The notes: a model not told the origin generated them from the sequence alone. Positions 1-9,319 are shown, counted from the first letter of the stretch. The stretch: 64,000 nt of DNA from Leifsonia sp. Leaf264 (GCF_001422325.1 NZ_LMMR01000005.1:558001-622000), one strand, 5' to 3'. Program-made: numbers and translations.

Positions 1-2
1 GA

Positions 3-137
3 TACGCGGAACTGCTGGAGCATCTGGAGTCGATCGGGATGAGCTTCACCTGGGTGGACGAGGACGGTGAGACCCCTGGTGACAGTGCCGGGCCCCGTCA
101 GATCGCCGCACGTTTGCGCGCGCCTTCCCTCCGTTAG
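3..137 (+). CDS. Partial hypothetical protein (C-terminal end)
   Basis: The reading frame is open from base 3 and stops at TAG 135-137, giving the last 44 residues of a protein that begins outside the window (contains LESIGMSFTWVDEDGE). The end is polar and acidic with no recognisable motif. It is followed 11 bases later by the motif block that precedes the next gene. No function can be assigned from this fragment. Confidence 0.5.
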   Translation, partial: YAELLEHLESIGMSFTWVDEDGETPGDSAGPRQIAARLRAPSLR

Positions 138-148
138 CCACGAGTGCC

Positions 149-166
149 GCCACATGGCTTAGGTGC
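149..166 (+). promoter_or_regulatory. Start-associated motif, abuts start (18 nt)
   Basis: GCCACATGGCTTAGGTGC ends exactly at the GTG start of the gene at 167. Putative leaderless promoter. Confidence 0.65.
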
Positions 167-937
167 GTGACTGTCAAATATGACTCAGTGAAGCTCCCGA
201 ACCCCCGCATCCCCTTTTCACCTGTTCCCTGGGGTGTAGCTACTCGGGTTCTTCTGGCTTTGACGACGGTCCTCGCCTGGGTGGTCGTCTCTCACAACGA
301 GCTTGTCGGTGGTTCCGCCAACGTCCTGCTGCTGCTCTTGGTGCTGGGAACGGCGTTCACTTCAGCTGTGTGGCTAGCCGGATCCGCATGGGGTCGGGCG
401 GAACGAGGTCTGATGAGCGCGCTCGGGGAGGGGCTCCTGTACGCCGCAATGGCGATCGTCCCGGGATACACAGCCGCATACGGCGGTGTGGGCTCCTACC
501 CGATCTTCTTGGTCGCCGTGCTGGTGTTCGGGGCAGATACGCTCCGAATCGCGCAGCTGACGCCCGCCTGGAAGGACAGCCAGGCGCGAAGCACCGTCAT
601 GCTACTCCGAAGCGCAGCGGCCGCTCTGACCGTAGCCGCCGTCGCAGTCATCTACTGGGCGTTCTTCGTCCTCCCAGTCACACACCCCACCTCCGGCGCT
701 GACGACCTGAACGTTGCTGTCGCCGGCGCCTACTGGGCGTCCATCGCCGTGGTTGCGTGTGTCAACGGGTGGCACTGGGCGAGATACGCTCGGAAGCTGT
801 CCGGGCTCCCCGGTGAGGACCGCCGTGCCGCAGTCAGTGCGCGGTTCGCATGGATGATCGTGGTCAGCTGGAATGCGGCCTTCGGGTCGACGTTCCTGTT
901 CCTCATCCCGATGCTCTACATGGTTCAAACCAGCTAG
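167..937 (+). CDS. Multi-pass membrane protein of unknown function
   Basis: 256 residues with about seven hydrophobic helices (near residues 27-43, 50-72, 88-105, 110-125, 148-170, 180-198 and 228-252) joined by short loops with basic residues (for example around WARYARKLSG), so an integral cytoplasmic-membrane protein. The GTG at 167 is chosen because the 18-base motif ends exactly there and no Shine-Dalgarno sequence is present, implying a leaderless message. It converges on the gene at 949. No catalytic or transporter signature was recognised. Confidence 0.75.
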   Translation: MTVKYDSVKLPNPRIPFSPVPWGVATRVLLALTTVLAWVVVSHNELVGGSANVLLLLLVLGTAFTSAVWLAGSAWGRAERGLMSALGEGLLYAAMAIVPGYTAAYGGVGSYPIFLVAVLVFGADTLRIAQLTPAWKDSQARSTVMLLRSAAAALTVAAVAVIYWAFFVLPVTHPTSGADDLNVAVAGAYWASIAVVACVNGWHWARYARKLSGLPGEDRRAAVSARFAWMIVVSWNAAFGSTFLFLIPMLYMVQTS

Positions 938-948
938 CGGCCGCGTCG

Positions 949-1644
949 CTAGCTGACGTTCACCACGATCTGACCGTGAGCGCCGGGGGTCCCGAAGGGG
1001 TTCCCTGCCTGCGGCACACGGGTGAGCGCGTCGTTGACCTGCCGTTCGACGTCCTGGAACTTCGACTTGAAGGCGAGGTCGTTGATGTCCAACCAGCCTC
1101 GGTCTCGGTCGTGGATGTCGTCGAGGACGTAGCCGGTCTCTTCCTTCCATCCGTGGACGTCGGTTGCTGCGCGGAGCTGGAACGCGTCAGCGTTCGGGTA
1201 TGCCGCCCTGATGTGCGCGGCTGCGAGCCGGCGGATCTTCGAGTTGTAGTTGGCGGTGGCCCGGTCCAGCTCAGCCTTTGCGATGTCAGAGTCAGCGGTC
1301 GCAGTTTCGACCAGGCCAACCGGCGCCTGCTCGACGATGTTCGTGTAGTCGAACGGTTTCGTCGGGTCGGGCACCACTTTGTACCCGAGGCCAGCTGAGC
1401 CGACGGCGAGGTCGAACATGGCGACGAAGTGACGGTTGGCAAGGAAGTTGTCGTTCCCTGGGGCTGCTGCACGGAACGCCGTCCACGCGTCGAACTGGGC
1501 GATGACCGCGGCGTGCTGCGGGTTGTCGAGGTCCAGTATGCCGGCGCCCGGCGACAGCTCGAGGTCAGCCCCGGACTGAGGTTTCGGGAGGGACCCGGCG
1601 AGCTTCCCGGAGGTCTTCTGGATGTGGCGGCTGTCAGCGGTCAT
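949..1644 (-). CDS. Hypothetical protein, 231 aa
   Basis: Soluble protein without signal peptide or membrane segment; composition Ala/Asp rich, with a probable helical middle (TADSDIAKAELDRATANYN). The start ATG at 1644 lies 18 bases after the motif; a longer reading frame exists upstream but would read through the motif. It is divergent from the gene at 1693, the two starts sharing a perfect inverted repeat. No family recognised. Confidence 0.7.
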   Translation of the reverse strand: MTADSRHIQKTSGKLAGSLPKPQSGADLELSPGAGILDLDNPQHAAVIAQFDAWTAFRAAAPGNDNFLANRHFVAMFDLAVGSAGLGYKVVPDPTKPFDYTNIVEQAPVGLVETATADSDIAKAELDRATANYNSKIRRLAAAHIRAAYPNADAFQLRAATDVHGWKEETGYVLDDIHDRDRGWLDINDLAFKSKFQDVERQVNDALTRVPQAGNPFGTPGAHGQIVVNVS

Positions 1645-1662
1645 GCTCCGTAGGTGTGTGGC
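1645..1662 (-). promoter_or_regulatory. Start-associated motif, abuts start (18 nt)
   Basis: GCCACACACCTACGGAGC on the minus strand ends at ATG 1644. Confidence 0.7.
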
Positions 1663-1686
1663 TGCACCGACCCAGCCACACACCTA
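1651..1686. repeat. Perfect 14-bp inverted repeat made of two opposed motifs
   Basis: TAGGTGTGTGGCTG (1651-1664) and its exact complement CAGCCACACACCTA (1673-1686) are separated by 8 bases. Each arm is the motif core of one of the divergent genes at 1644 (-) and 1693 (+). Confidence 0.9.
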
Positions 1687-1692
1687 GAAGCC
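1675..1692 (+). promoter_or_regulatory. Start-associated motif, abuts start (18 nt)
   Basis: GCCACACACCTAGAAGCC ends at ATG 1693. Confidence 0.7.
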
Positions 1693-2847
1693 ATGCCCAC
1701 AACTCAGACCGCCGAACGCGGCGGCTTCCGCGCCTCCGGAAAGACCGGCGGCACGCCCGGCTCGTACTCCGACAAGACCGGGCTCCCCTGCGACAACCAT
1801 GTGACGGAGTCCATGCTCTCCGCAGATCAGGTGATCACCGACATGATGCCGGATCACACCGAAAGCATCCGGAAGTACTACGCCGACACTGAGAAGAAGC
1901 ACTTCACCGGACACGACCAAGCCGGCTCCACCTTCCAGGAGGTCGGCTCTCTCCGGGAGCTGCTGCAGCTCGGGTTCGAGCAGCGAGGCGGACTCGGCGG
2001 CGACGACCGCGACGAGTTGATCGCGTTGGGCGCCGAACCGGACGGGTTCCTCGACGGGAAGCGGTACATCAAGATCGGCACCCCTGGGCTGCTCGGGATC
2101 ACGAACACAGCGGGGATGAACGCCGACGACCTGGTCACGGTGAAGCGAACCAAGACCGGGGTCCCCTGCACGATCGTCGCTGACGTCGGCGAGCAGCCGG
2201 CCGTCGACTTCGGGGTGGCGATCATCGCCGAGGACACGATGGGTGTGAAAGGCGAAGGCGTCGGCGGCGACCTCCTGATCACCGCGTTCCCCGGGCTCCC
2301 GACGAAGCCTGTGGTCAACTCGAAGGACGCGGAGCTGGTAGGGAAGGTCGACGCCCTCGAAGGGCAGAAGATCACCGTCACCCAGATGCGTGAACTGCTG
2401 GGCGGCGACGTGTGGGCGAACACCCGCGTCCTCCCCACAGGGACAGTGCCGTTGGAAGTGGCAGCCGCGTACGCCCGCACCGGGCCCTGGTACACACCGA
2501 CGTCGCCCCCAGTCCACGCGGAACGCCTGACCGAGCCGCTCACCTGGACTACCGGCAACGGCGACGCCATGACCGGTGAGCCGGGCGACTGGCTGCTGAC
2601 CGATGGTGAAACCCGGTGGACGGTGAAGCCGGAGATCTTCGCTTCCAGCTACTCCCCCACCGGCGACGGCCGCCACGTGAAGACCGCCGGCGCGCACGCT
2701 GCCGTCGTGGAGAAACCGTTCACCATCCAGACGCTGGAAGGCATGGGCGCGGCGAACGTCGGCGACTACGTCGTCTGCGGGGAGAACGGTGACGCCTTCG
2801 TCCTCACCCGCACCAACTTCCTGAAACGGTGCGCAGCAGCCGCCTGA
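1693..2847 (+). CDS. PGDYG-domain-like protein, 384 aa
   Basis: Soluble protein. The C-terminal third holds two similar modules: GEPGDWLLTDGETRWTVKPE with following FASSY near residues 294-320, and ANVGDYVVCGENGDAFVLTR near 352-372. The GDW/GDY-x-hydrophobic spacing followed by an aromatic (F..Y/F) resembles the PGDYG family, a small beta-rich domain of unknown function frequent in actinobacteria. The N-terminal 250 residues are not recognised. Start is fixed by the motif ending at 1693. It runs 29 bases before the next gene, which has its own motif. Confidence 0.6.
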   Translation: MPTTQTAERGGFRASGKTGGTPGSYSDKTGLPCDNHVTESMLSADQVITDMMPDHTESIRKYYADTEKKHFTGHDQAGSTFQEVGSLRELLQLGFEQRGGLGGDDRDELIALGAEPDGFLDGKRYIKIGTPGLLGITNTAGMNADDLVTVKRTKTGVPCTIVADVGEQPAVDFGVAIIAEDTMGVKGEGVGGDLLITAFPGLPTKPVVNSKDAELVGKVDALEGQKITVTQMRELLGGDVWANTRVLPTGTVPLEVAAAYARTGPWYTPTSPPVHAERLTEPLTWTTGNGDAMTGEPGDWLLTDGETRWTVKPEIFASSYSPTGDGRHVKTAGAHAAVVEKPFTIQTLEGMGAANVGDYVVCGENGDAFVLTRTNFLKRCAAAA

Positions 2848-2858
2848 GGCTGACCTCC

Positions 2859-2876
2859 GCCACATGCCCATAGAGC
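2859..2876 (+). promoter_or_regulatory. Start-associated motif, abuts start (18 nt)
   Basis: GCCACATGCCCATAGAGC ends at ATG 2877. Confidence 0.7.
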
Positions 2877-3899
2877 ATGAGCGACGCTGACCCCACACCG
2901 ACACCGGCCCTCCCTGAGACCGCTCCGGCGGCCGCCGCCCAGATGCCGGTCTGGAACTTCTCCGCCCCGTCCGGCCCGCTCGTGACGCCTGTGCAGGAGC
3001 ATGCGGCGCCGGCACCGGCTGAGCCTGTTGTTCAGACTGCTGCGTCTTCGCCGAGCTCGTCGAGCATTGTCGCCGCACGCGGCCCGCGGGTGACGTCAAC
3101 GACGATGGACGCGCGCTCCCCGTACGGCCTCGGAGTGTTCCTTTACGCGGTCACCTGGCTGGCCTTCATCACTATTTTCGTCAATGCGGTGCTGTCGTTC
3201 TTCCCGTACTTCCCCCACAAGGAACTGGTGATGATCGCGGGCGCGTTCGCTGGGGCTTGGGTTCCTTTCGCTGCCCTGTACCTGAAACTGCTGGGCACCC
3301 GTTTCGGCCGGAACAACAAATGGTTGTCGGCCTACATCGCCAGCCCGATCGTTGCCGTTGCTTCGACGGCATTCACATTGATCGGGATGTGGCTGCTGTT
3401 CGCAGAGGCTCACCTCGCGGGGATGGCGTATTGCATCTACATCCCGTTCTTCATCTGGTTCCTGATCTCAGGTCGCGCCTACCTCGAGGACACCGTCCCC
3501 TACACGACACCGTCCGATGACGACCGATTCGCTGCAGCGATACCCACCGCCTCGAAGGTGTTGTTCATCATCGCCATCGTCGTCTTCGTGATCTCGCTGG
3601 CCGCGGGTGCACTCGCGAACGTACAGCTCGCTGCGGGAATCGCCACAGCCGTCGCGGGTGGCGACGCTGCATCAGTACTGAAGGGTGCGGGAATTGCCGG
3701 CGCCATCGGTTCGCTGCAACTGCTGGTTCCGCTGATTCTCGCTTGGCGTGGCGCACTGCCTCAGATCGGACTGCGGAGCACAGGGCGTCGCTGGCTGACT
3801 GTAACGGTCCGCATTGTCGGCACTCTGCTGGTCCTGGCATTCCCGTTCGTCGTCCCGGCCATCATCGCAGCTCAGTACATGCAGCTCGCCGGCCACTGA
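2877..3899 (+). CDS. Membrane protein with proline/alanine-rich N-terminus
   Basis: 340 residues. The first ~75 are Pro/Ala/Ser-rich and without hydrophobic stretches (probably cytoplasmic and disordered); the rest holds about eight membrane helices, starting near GLGVFLYAVTWLAFITIFVN and ending with VLAFPFVVPAIIAAQYMQL. No transporter motif was recognised. The start abuts a motif block. It converges on the wall-hydrolase-like gene 15 bases downstream. Confidence 0.75.
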   Translation: MSDADPTPTPALPETAPAAAAQMPVWNFSAPSGPLVTPVQEHAAPAPAEPVVQTAASSPSSSSIVAARGPRVTSTTMDARSPYGLGVFLYAVTWLAFITIFVNAVLSFFPYFPHKELVMIAGAFAGAWVPFAALYLKLLGTRFGRNNKWLSAYIASPIVAVASTAFTLIGMWLLFAEAHLAGMAYCIYIPFFIWFLISGRAYLEDTVPYTTPSDDDRFAAAIPTASKVLFIIAIVVFVISLAAGALANVQLAAGIATAVAGGDAASVLKGAGIAGAIGSLQLLVPLILAWRGALPQIGLRSTGRRWLTVTVRIVGTLLVLAFPFVVPAIIAAQYMQLAGH

Positions 3900-3914
3900 C
3901 GGCATCCGCAAAAG

Positions 3915-4868
<954 letters not shown>

Positions 4869-4886
4869 AGCTGACAGACATGTGGC
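4869..4886 (-). promoter_or_regulatory. Start-associated motif, abuts start (18 nt)
   Basis: GCCACATGTCTGTCAGCT ends at GTG 4868; together with the signal peptide it rules out the longer upstream reading frame. Confidence 0.7.
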
Positions 4887-4901
4887 GCGGGTGCGCAGAA
4901 A

Positions 4902-4932
4902 GCCGTCCGGAGCAACGTTCACTCCGGACGGC
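4902..4932 (-). terminator. Hairpin after the cellulase gene
   Basis: GCCGTCCGGAG / CTCCGGACGGC, perfect 11-bp stem with a 9-base loop, 20 bases beyond the stop of the minus-strand cellulase. Confidence 0.7.
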
Positions 4933-4951
4933 TTCTGTTCGCGTGGGTCGC

Positions 4952-6997
4952 CTACTTGGTGACGGTCACTGCGAGGTCCTGGGCGGCCGGAGCTGCCTTC
5001 GAGTTCACCGTCAGTCCGAGGGTGCGGGACTGGCCGGCAGCAAGCGTGGTTCCGTAGTCGAAACCGGTGCAGGTGATGACCTTGCTGGCGAGGGTGCAGG
5101 TCATGCCCCATGCCGAGCTGATGCTGGTGGCGTTCGGCTCGTCGAAGGACACCTTCCACGTCTTCGCTGCGGCCTTCGCCGTGACGGTGACGTTCGCGGT
5201 GTACCCGCCAACCCACTTCGACGGGACGGTGAGCTTGCCCGTCACATCACCGGACGGCACCGGAGTCGGTGTCGGGGTGGGTGTCGGGGTGGGTGTAGGC
5301 GTCGGAGCCGGGGTGGTCGGCTTCGGGTCTGGGGTGACCTCGGTGGCCTGACCGTTCACCGCGAGAGCCTGCGCCTTCGGGGCGACAGCCGAGTCGACCG
5401 TCAGGCCGAGAACTGCTGTCTGTCCGGCGGCGAGCTTCGCTGCGTAGTCGTTGCCTTCGCAGGTGATGACCGGGGATGCGATCGTGCACTTCATGCCCCA
5501 GCTGTTCGCGATTCGGGTTGCCGTGGCGTCCGTCCAGCTGACCTTCCACGAAGGCAGAGCCTTACCTGCGGTGACAGTCACGTTGCCGGTGTACCCGCCG
5601 ATCCAGGAGTTCGGGATGGTGAGCTTCGCGGTTGCGTCGGTCGAACCGGTGGGCGGCGTCGTAGGCGGCGTGGTCGGGTCGGTCGTCGGCGGTGTCGTCG
5701 GCGGTGTCGTCGGCGGCGTGGTCGGGTCCGTCGTCGTCGGCGGGGTGGTCGTTGCCGGTCCACCGTTCTGGTAGTTCGGGACACCGAGCAGCGGTGCGAG
5801 AGCGGCGAGCTTCGCAGCCTCCGGGGTGCGCCAGTCGGTGCCGACCAGTCCGCCGGTGTCGCCGGAGTTCGGGTTGTACGACCAGAACGCCCAGCTGATG
5901 CCGTTCGTCTTCATGTAGGTGGCGAGGGTGTCGAGCCACTTCTTGTCGGAGTCCGTCTTGTAGGACGTGCCGAACTCACCGACCCAGACGGGGGCGATGT
6001 TCTCCTTGACGAGGTAGCCCCAGTTCTTGTCCCACAGTGCGGGCAGGTTCGCCGGGTACTTCGGGTCGGAGAACCACTTCTGGTTGTACACCGACGCGGG
6101 GTAGTCGTGAGGCGAGTAGACGACCTGGTTCTTGACGTTGAGGTTGACGAGCTTCGTCTTGGCGTCCTTCAGGCCACCTCCCCACCAGGTCCAGTCGTCG
6201 CCGGACTGCGCTTCGACACCTTCGACGATGATGAGCGCCTTCGGGTTGACAGCCTGGATGGCGTTGCCGGCCTTCTCAGCGGCGAGCTTCCAGTCGGTCT
6301 TCACGTTGCCGGTGCCCCATGTTGCGGCGCCGTGCGGCTCGTTGTGCAGGTCGAAGCCGATGACGTTGGTGTCGTTCTTGTAGCGGTTGGCGAGCATCGT
6401 CCAGTCGGAGATCCACTTCGTCTCCGGGTACGCGCCGGTGTACCAGAGCTCAGACTGTCCGCCGTAGTCGGGGCGGTGACGGTCGAGGATGACGTTCAGC
6501 CCGTTCGCCTTCGCGGAGGCGACGACGGCGTCCATGATCTGGATGGGGGTCTTGCCGACGAGGCCCGGGTTGGCGTACTCGTTCAGGGAGTCGGGCCGGG
6601 CGGTGGTCAGGCACTGGTTGGCGTACGGGAGGCGGATGGTGTTCATCCCGAACGACTTGATCTGCTTCACGGTCTGGTCGAGGTTCAGCGTCCACAGGCC
6701 GTGAGGCATGCAGTTGCTGGTCTCCAGGCCGAACCAGGACGCGGCCTTGATCGTGTAGGTGGCGCCGGAGTCGGTCTTGATCTTCGAACCGTCGGTGTGC
6801 AGGAAGCCGGGGAGTGCGGTCTGGTCGACGGTGTCAGCGGCGTTCGCTGCGACGGCGGACAGGCTGGCACCGGTCATGCCGGCGACGGCGAGAGCGACTG
6901 CAGCGGCGATGCCGGCGATGGTGCGCCTGTGGCGGGCCCGTCCGGTTCGGATGTTCGGGCTATCTGGGGCGCTCTCGCGCTTTCGGGAGGTGAGCAT
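4952..6997 (-). CDS. Secreted GH5 cellulase with two CBM2-type modules
   Basis: 681 residues; hydrolyses beta-1,4-glucan outside the cell. Signal peptide in residues 1-46 (RHRRTIAGIAAAVALAVAGM... ANA). The GH5 barrel spans about 50-390, with FDLHNEPHG (acid/base Glu near residue 219) and VWVGEFGTS (nucleophile Glu near 341). A TTP-rich linker is followed by a family 2 cellulose-binding-like module (starting near TAKLTIPNSWIGGYTGNVTV), a PT linker and a second similar module (GKLTVPSKWVGGYTANVTVT) ending the protein. Start ATG 6997 abuts the motif, excluding the ATG 33 bases upstream. Plasmid-borne GH5 cellulases with CBM2 are known virulence factors in Clavibacter (celA on pCM1); relation here is only by analogy. 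Confidence 0.9.
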   Translation of the reverse strand: MLTSRKRESAPDSPNIRTGRARHRRTIAGIAAAVALAVAGMTGASLSAVAANAADTVDQTALPGFLHTDGSKIKTDSGATYTIKAASWFGLETSNCMPHGLWTLNLDQTVKQIKSFGMNTIRLPYANQCLTTARPDSLNEYANPGLVGKTPIQIMDAVVASAKANGLNVILDRHRPDYGGQSELWYTGAYPETKWISDWTMLANRYKNDTNVIGFDLHNEPHGAATWGTGNVKTDWKLAAEKAGNAIQAVNPKALIIVEGVEAQSGDDWTWWGGGLKDAKTKLVNLNVKNQVVYSPHDYPASVYNQKWFSDPKYPANLPALWDKNWGYLVKENIAPVWVGEFGTSYKTDSDKKWLDTLATYMKTNGISWAFWSYNPNSGDTGGLVGTDWRTPEAAKLAALAPLLGVPNYQNGGPATTTPPTTTDPTTPPTTPPTTPPTTDPTTPPTTPPTGSTDATAKLTIPNSWIGGYTGNVTVTAGKALPSWKVSWTDATATRIANSWGMKCTIASPVITCEGNDYAAKLAAGQTAVLGLTVDSAVAPKAQALAVNGQATEVTPDPKPTTPAPTPTPTPTPTPTPTPVPSGDVTGKLTVPSKWVGGYTANVTVTAKAAAKTWKVSFDEPNATSISSAWGMTCTLASKVITCTGFDYGTTLAAGQSRTLGLTVNSKAAPAAQDLAVTVTK

Positions 6998-7015
6998 ACT
7001 GTGGTGCCATGTGGC
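6998..7015 (-). promoter_or_regulatory. Start-associated motif, abuts start (18 nt)
   Basis: GCCACATGGCACCACAGT ends at ATG 6997. Confidence 0.7.
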
Positions 7016-7080
7016 GAAGGGGTGGTTCATCGGGTGGTGTTGCTTTCTGATGGTTCGGGTTCGGCTGGGGGCAGCCGAGT

Positions 7081-7833
7081 TCAGATCTGGTCGTTCAGGA
7101 GTCTCTGCAGTTCTTCCTCCACCTCCTCAGCGTGTCGGTCGGCGATGGTGGCGCGTGCCTGGTCGCGAAGCTTCGCGAGGCGGGTGGCGTCACGTTTCGC
7201 GGTGACGGCGGCGACGGAGTCGTCGTAAGCGTCAGCCAGGACCCATCCGGAACGAATCCCGTAGGGGAAGGTGACATAGGTGGGGTCGGTCGACTTGTCA
7301 CGGAACGTGCCTTCCCGGACAGGACGGAGGACACCGTCGTCGACGAGCTCGGCGAGGCGCTTCTTCACATGGCCGGCCATGAGGTGCTCCGCAGCCCAAC
7401 CTTCGGGGGTCTTCCCACCGAACTCTGCTGACTGACGGCCGATCGACGGGTCAAACCCGATCAGTGCGGCGGTGAGGACCTTGAAGCTGACTGCCCGGGG
7501 TCCGGCGCTGTAACTGGTATCGGCAGACAGGTCTGCGATGACGTCGCGGACAGCTTCCTGGGACGGCGACAGTTTCGGTTCGATGAGATCCGGCAGCCCG
7601 CTCCCGTCGAAGATGACGGACTTGGTGTGGCTGTTGACGTGGACCCCGCAGACGATGACGTCGACGGTGTTGTAGACGGCGCTGGGAGCCTCCCCGTACT
7701 TCTCCGTGCGGCGTTCCGTCTTCACGTATTCGACAGCGCCGACGATGGTGCGTCCGTAGGGGAAGACGACACGGAGACGGTCGCCCTCTCTGATCCGGGC
7801 GAACATCTCCTCGGAGAACGGTTCTGAAGTCAT
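7081..7833 (-). CDS. Hypothetical protein, 250 aa
   Basis: Soluble protein; the N-terminal part (REGDRLRVVFPYGRTIVGAV) looks like a small beta barrel, the middle (VKKRLAELVDDGVLRPV) resembles a winged-helix-like segment, and the C-terminus (TIADRHAEEVEEELQRLL) is a charged helix. Unlike many neighbours it has a 17-base leader with AGAGGAAGGAA before ATG 7833, following a motif block. A nucleic-acid-binding role is possible but only suggested by the helix pattern. Confidence 0.7.
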   Translation of the reverse strand: MTSEPFSEEMFARIREGDRLRVVFPYGRTIVGAVEYVKTERRTEKYGEAPSAVYNTVDVIVCGVHVNSHTKSVIFDGSGLPDLIEPKLSPSQEAVRDVIADLSADTSYSAGPRAVSFKVLTAALIGFDPSIGRQSAEFGGKTPEGWAAEHLMAGHVKKRLAELVDDGVLRPVREGTFRDKSTDPTYVTFPYGIRSGWVLADAYDDSVAAVTAKRDATRLAKLRDQARATIADRHAEEVEEELQRLLNDQI

Positions 7834-7850
7834 GGGGTTCCTTCCTCTTC

Positions 7851-7868
7851 AGAACCCTCATGTGCGGC
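7851..7868 (-). promoter_or_regulatory. Start-associated motif with leader
   Basis: GCCGCACATGAGGGTTCT is followed at once by GAA and a Shine-Dalgarno sequence; start codon 17 bases further (7833). Confidence 0.65.
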
Positions 7869-7871
7869 ATC

Positions 7872-7889
7872 GCCACATTCCTGCTGGAC
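7872..7889 (+). promoter_or_regulatory. Start-associated motif, abuts start (18 nt)
   Basis: GCCACATTCCTGCTGGAC ends at GTG 7890; divergent from the block at 7851-7868 with 3 bases between. Confidence 0.55.
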
Positions 7890-8324
7890 GTGAACCCGCC
7901 CGACGTCCTCGACCATGCGACCGCTCATCTGACGCTCCGGGCCGCTCAGGTCACCGCTGTGCTTCTCGTTGCGGCGGATGTGGTCCAGGTTGCCGCGTCG
8001 CGGATGGGCGCGGAGGATGCTGCCGGGTATGCGCTGATCGGCTCGAACCTGCTGATCGGTTGCGTCATCCTCGCCACCTGCTTGTCCATGCATGCGCTGC
8101 TCCGACCTGGCGGCCGATGGGCGCAGGCGGCATGGTCGGCGGTCCTGACAGCGGCGATGGTCGTGTTCCTGGCCCACAGCTACCTCGGCCCGTGGGGGTT
8201 GCTGATGGCAGCCCTGGTGGCAGCTGCAGCGTTCACCTGCGGATGGTCTGTTCGCCACATGCCTGACAGATGGCTTCGCCGCCCTGACCCCGGAAGAACT
8301 GATGGCATCGAACAGGAAATCTGA
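7890..8324 (+). CDS. Small membrane protein, 144 aa
   Basis: About four hydrophobic helices (VTAVLLVAADVVQVA, LIGSNLLIGCVILATC, ...AVLTAAMVVFLAHSYLG, LLMAALVAAAAFTCGW). The GTG at 7890 is preferred over the in-frame ATG at 7860 because 7860 lies inside the opposite gene's motif while 7890 abuts its own. It overlaps the next gene by 23 bases, implying co-transcription. Function unknown. Confidence 0.65.
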   Translation: MNPPDVLDHATAHLTLRAAQVTAVLLVAADVVQVAASRMGAEDAAGYALIGSNLLIGCVILATCLSMHALLRPGGRWAQAAWSAVLTAAMVVFLAHSYLGPWGLLMAALVAAAAFTCGWSVRHMPDRWLRRPDPGRTDGIEQEI

Positions 8325-8955
8325 ACGTCTCCTCGCTGAGGCGTCATCGTTCGAACGTGACGCCCGCCGCCATCTCGCGGTCGCGCAGGAGGAATGGAAG
8401 GACGCAGGCCGCTCCTGGCTGTCGGTTGCCGCTCCGTCGTACCGGTACTTCATCTCCGGTGCGCTGATGCTCGCCGGAGGTGCCATCTGGGATGCTGTCA
8501 GCTACCACACCGACTGGTGGCGCTCCCCCGGCCTCTGGGCGATGGTGATCGGCGGCCTGGTCGCAGCGTTCGGGATCGCATCCGTGCAGAACGCCGTCGA
8601 CCGCCAAGCCGGCGCGAAAGGACGAGCCCGCGCCCATGAAGCCAAAGCTGAAGAGGCGACGAGGTTGTCGTTGCAGCTGCGCAGCCAGTCCTCGGATGCA
8701 GCCTCCGCTGAGCTCAGGAAAGCAGCTCTCCCGGCAGCGTCAGCGGCGATCGTCGCGAACATCGGCCGCAACACCCGCGACCTGACGAAGAACAGCGACG
8801 ACGCAGAACTGTGGGCGATCATCACCAGCCATAAGGATGAGACGAAGCTGATGGAGCTCGCGTCCGCCCACGAGTGGGACTCGAAGACGCTGAAAAGAGT
8901 TCGAGCGCTGAATGAGTCATGGCGCACCACCATGCGCGGCGAACTGCGCGACTAG
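8302..8955 (+). CDS. Two-helix membrane protein with long coiled cytoplasmic tail
   Basis: 217 residues. An amphipathic N-terminus (ERLLAEASSFERDARRHLAVA) precedes two membrane helices (YFISGALMLAGGAIWDAV and LWAMVIGGLVAAFGIASV), then an Ala/Arg/Glu-rich helical tail. Starts inside the end of the upstream membrane protein gene, so probably translated from the same message. The gene ends at a bidirectional terminator. No family recognised. Confidence 0.7.
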   Translation: MASNRKSERLLAEASSFERDARRHLAVAQEEWKDAGRSWLSVAAPSYRYFISGALMLAGGAIWDAVSYHTDWWRSPGLWAMVIGGLVAAFGIASVQNAVDRQAGAKGRARAHEAKAEEATRLSLQLRSQSSDAASAELRKAALPAASAAIVANIGRNTRDLTKNSDDAELWAIITSHKDETKLMELASAHEWDSKTLKRVRALNESWRTTMRGELRD

Positions 8956-8965
8956 GACATACAGA

Positions 8966-8997
8966 AGAAGGGCCGAAGGTGATCCTCCGGCCCTTCT
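8966..8997. terminator. Bidirectional hairpin between convergent genes
   Basis: AGAAGGGCCG / CGGCCCTTCT stem, extended inward by AGG/CCT after one mismatch; lies between the gene ending at 8955 (+) and that ending at 9011 (-). Confidence 0.7.
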
Positions 8998-9010
8998 GTC
9001 ATGTCACAGC

Positions 9011-9310
9011 TCAGACGTACTCGAACACCTTCTCGGTGACGAGGGCGTCCTCGATGAACGACGGTGCGAACACCTGCCCGTCCGGGATCGGCTCCAGCAG
9101 GTAGGAACGCCCGGCAGCGTCAGCGCAGTTGGCGCATTCCATCGCCCGGAGCACCGACCCGGCCGACTTCGCCCGGGTGGACTGCCCGGGAAGCTCCATC
9201 AGCTCCAGGAACGCGAAGCCGGCGTAGATCGGTGAGCACGACTGGCTCCCGTTGGAGGTGCATTCCACCCGGTTCCGGGCGACGCGGCGACGTGCGTGGA
9301 CGGCGTCCAT
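9011..9310 (-). CDS. Small cysteine-containing protein, 99 aa
   Basis: Soluble. Carries two Cys clusters, VECTSNGSQSCSP and MECANCADAAG, that could bind a metal ion. Translation starts at ATG 9310 after a perfect AGGAGG sited over the stop codon of the upstream gene, so it is the second gene of that operon. Function not recognised. Confidence 0.65.
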   Translation of the reverse strand: MDAVHARRRVARNRVECTSNGSQSCSPIYAGFAFLELMELPGQSTRAKSAGSVLRAMECANCADAAGRSYLLEPIPDGQVFAPSFIEDALVTEKVFEYV

Positions 9311-9319
9311 CGGCTCCTC

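Noticed and set aside
4880-7228. 782-codon forward frame across the cellulase gene
   Set aside because: Antisense shadow of a clear GH5 gene in GC-rich DNA; Arg/Gly-rich, no domain, no start signal.
8254-8272. GCCACATGCCTGACAG in the gene at 7890
   Set aside because: Inside a coding region, with an out-of-frame ATG at offset 16; no gene follows at that point, so likely chance.
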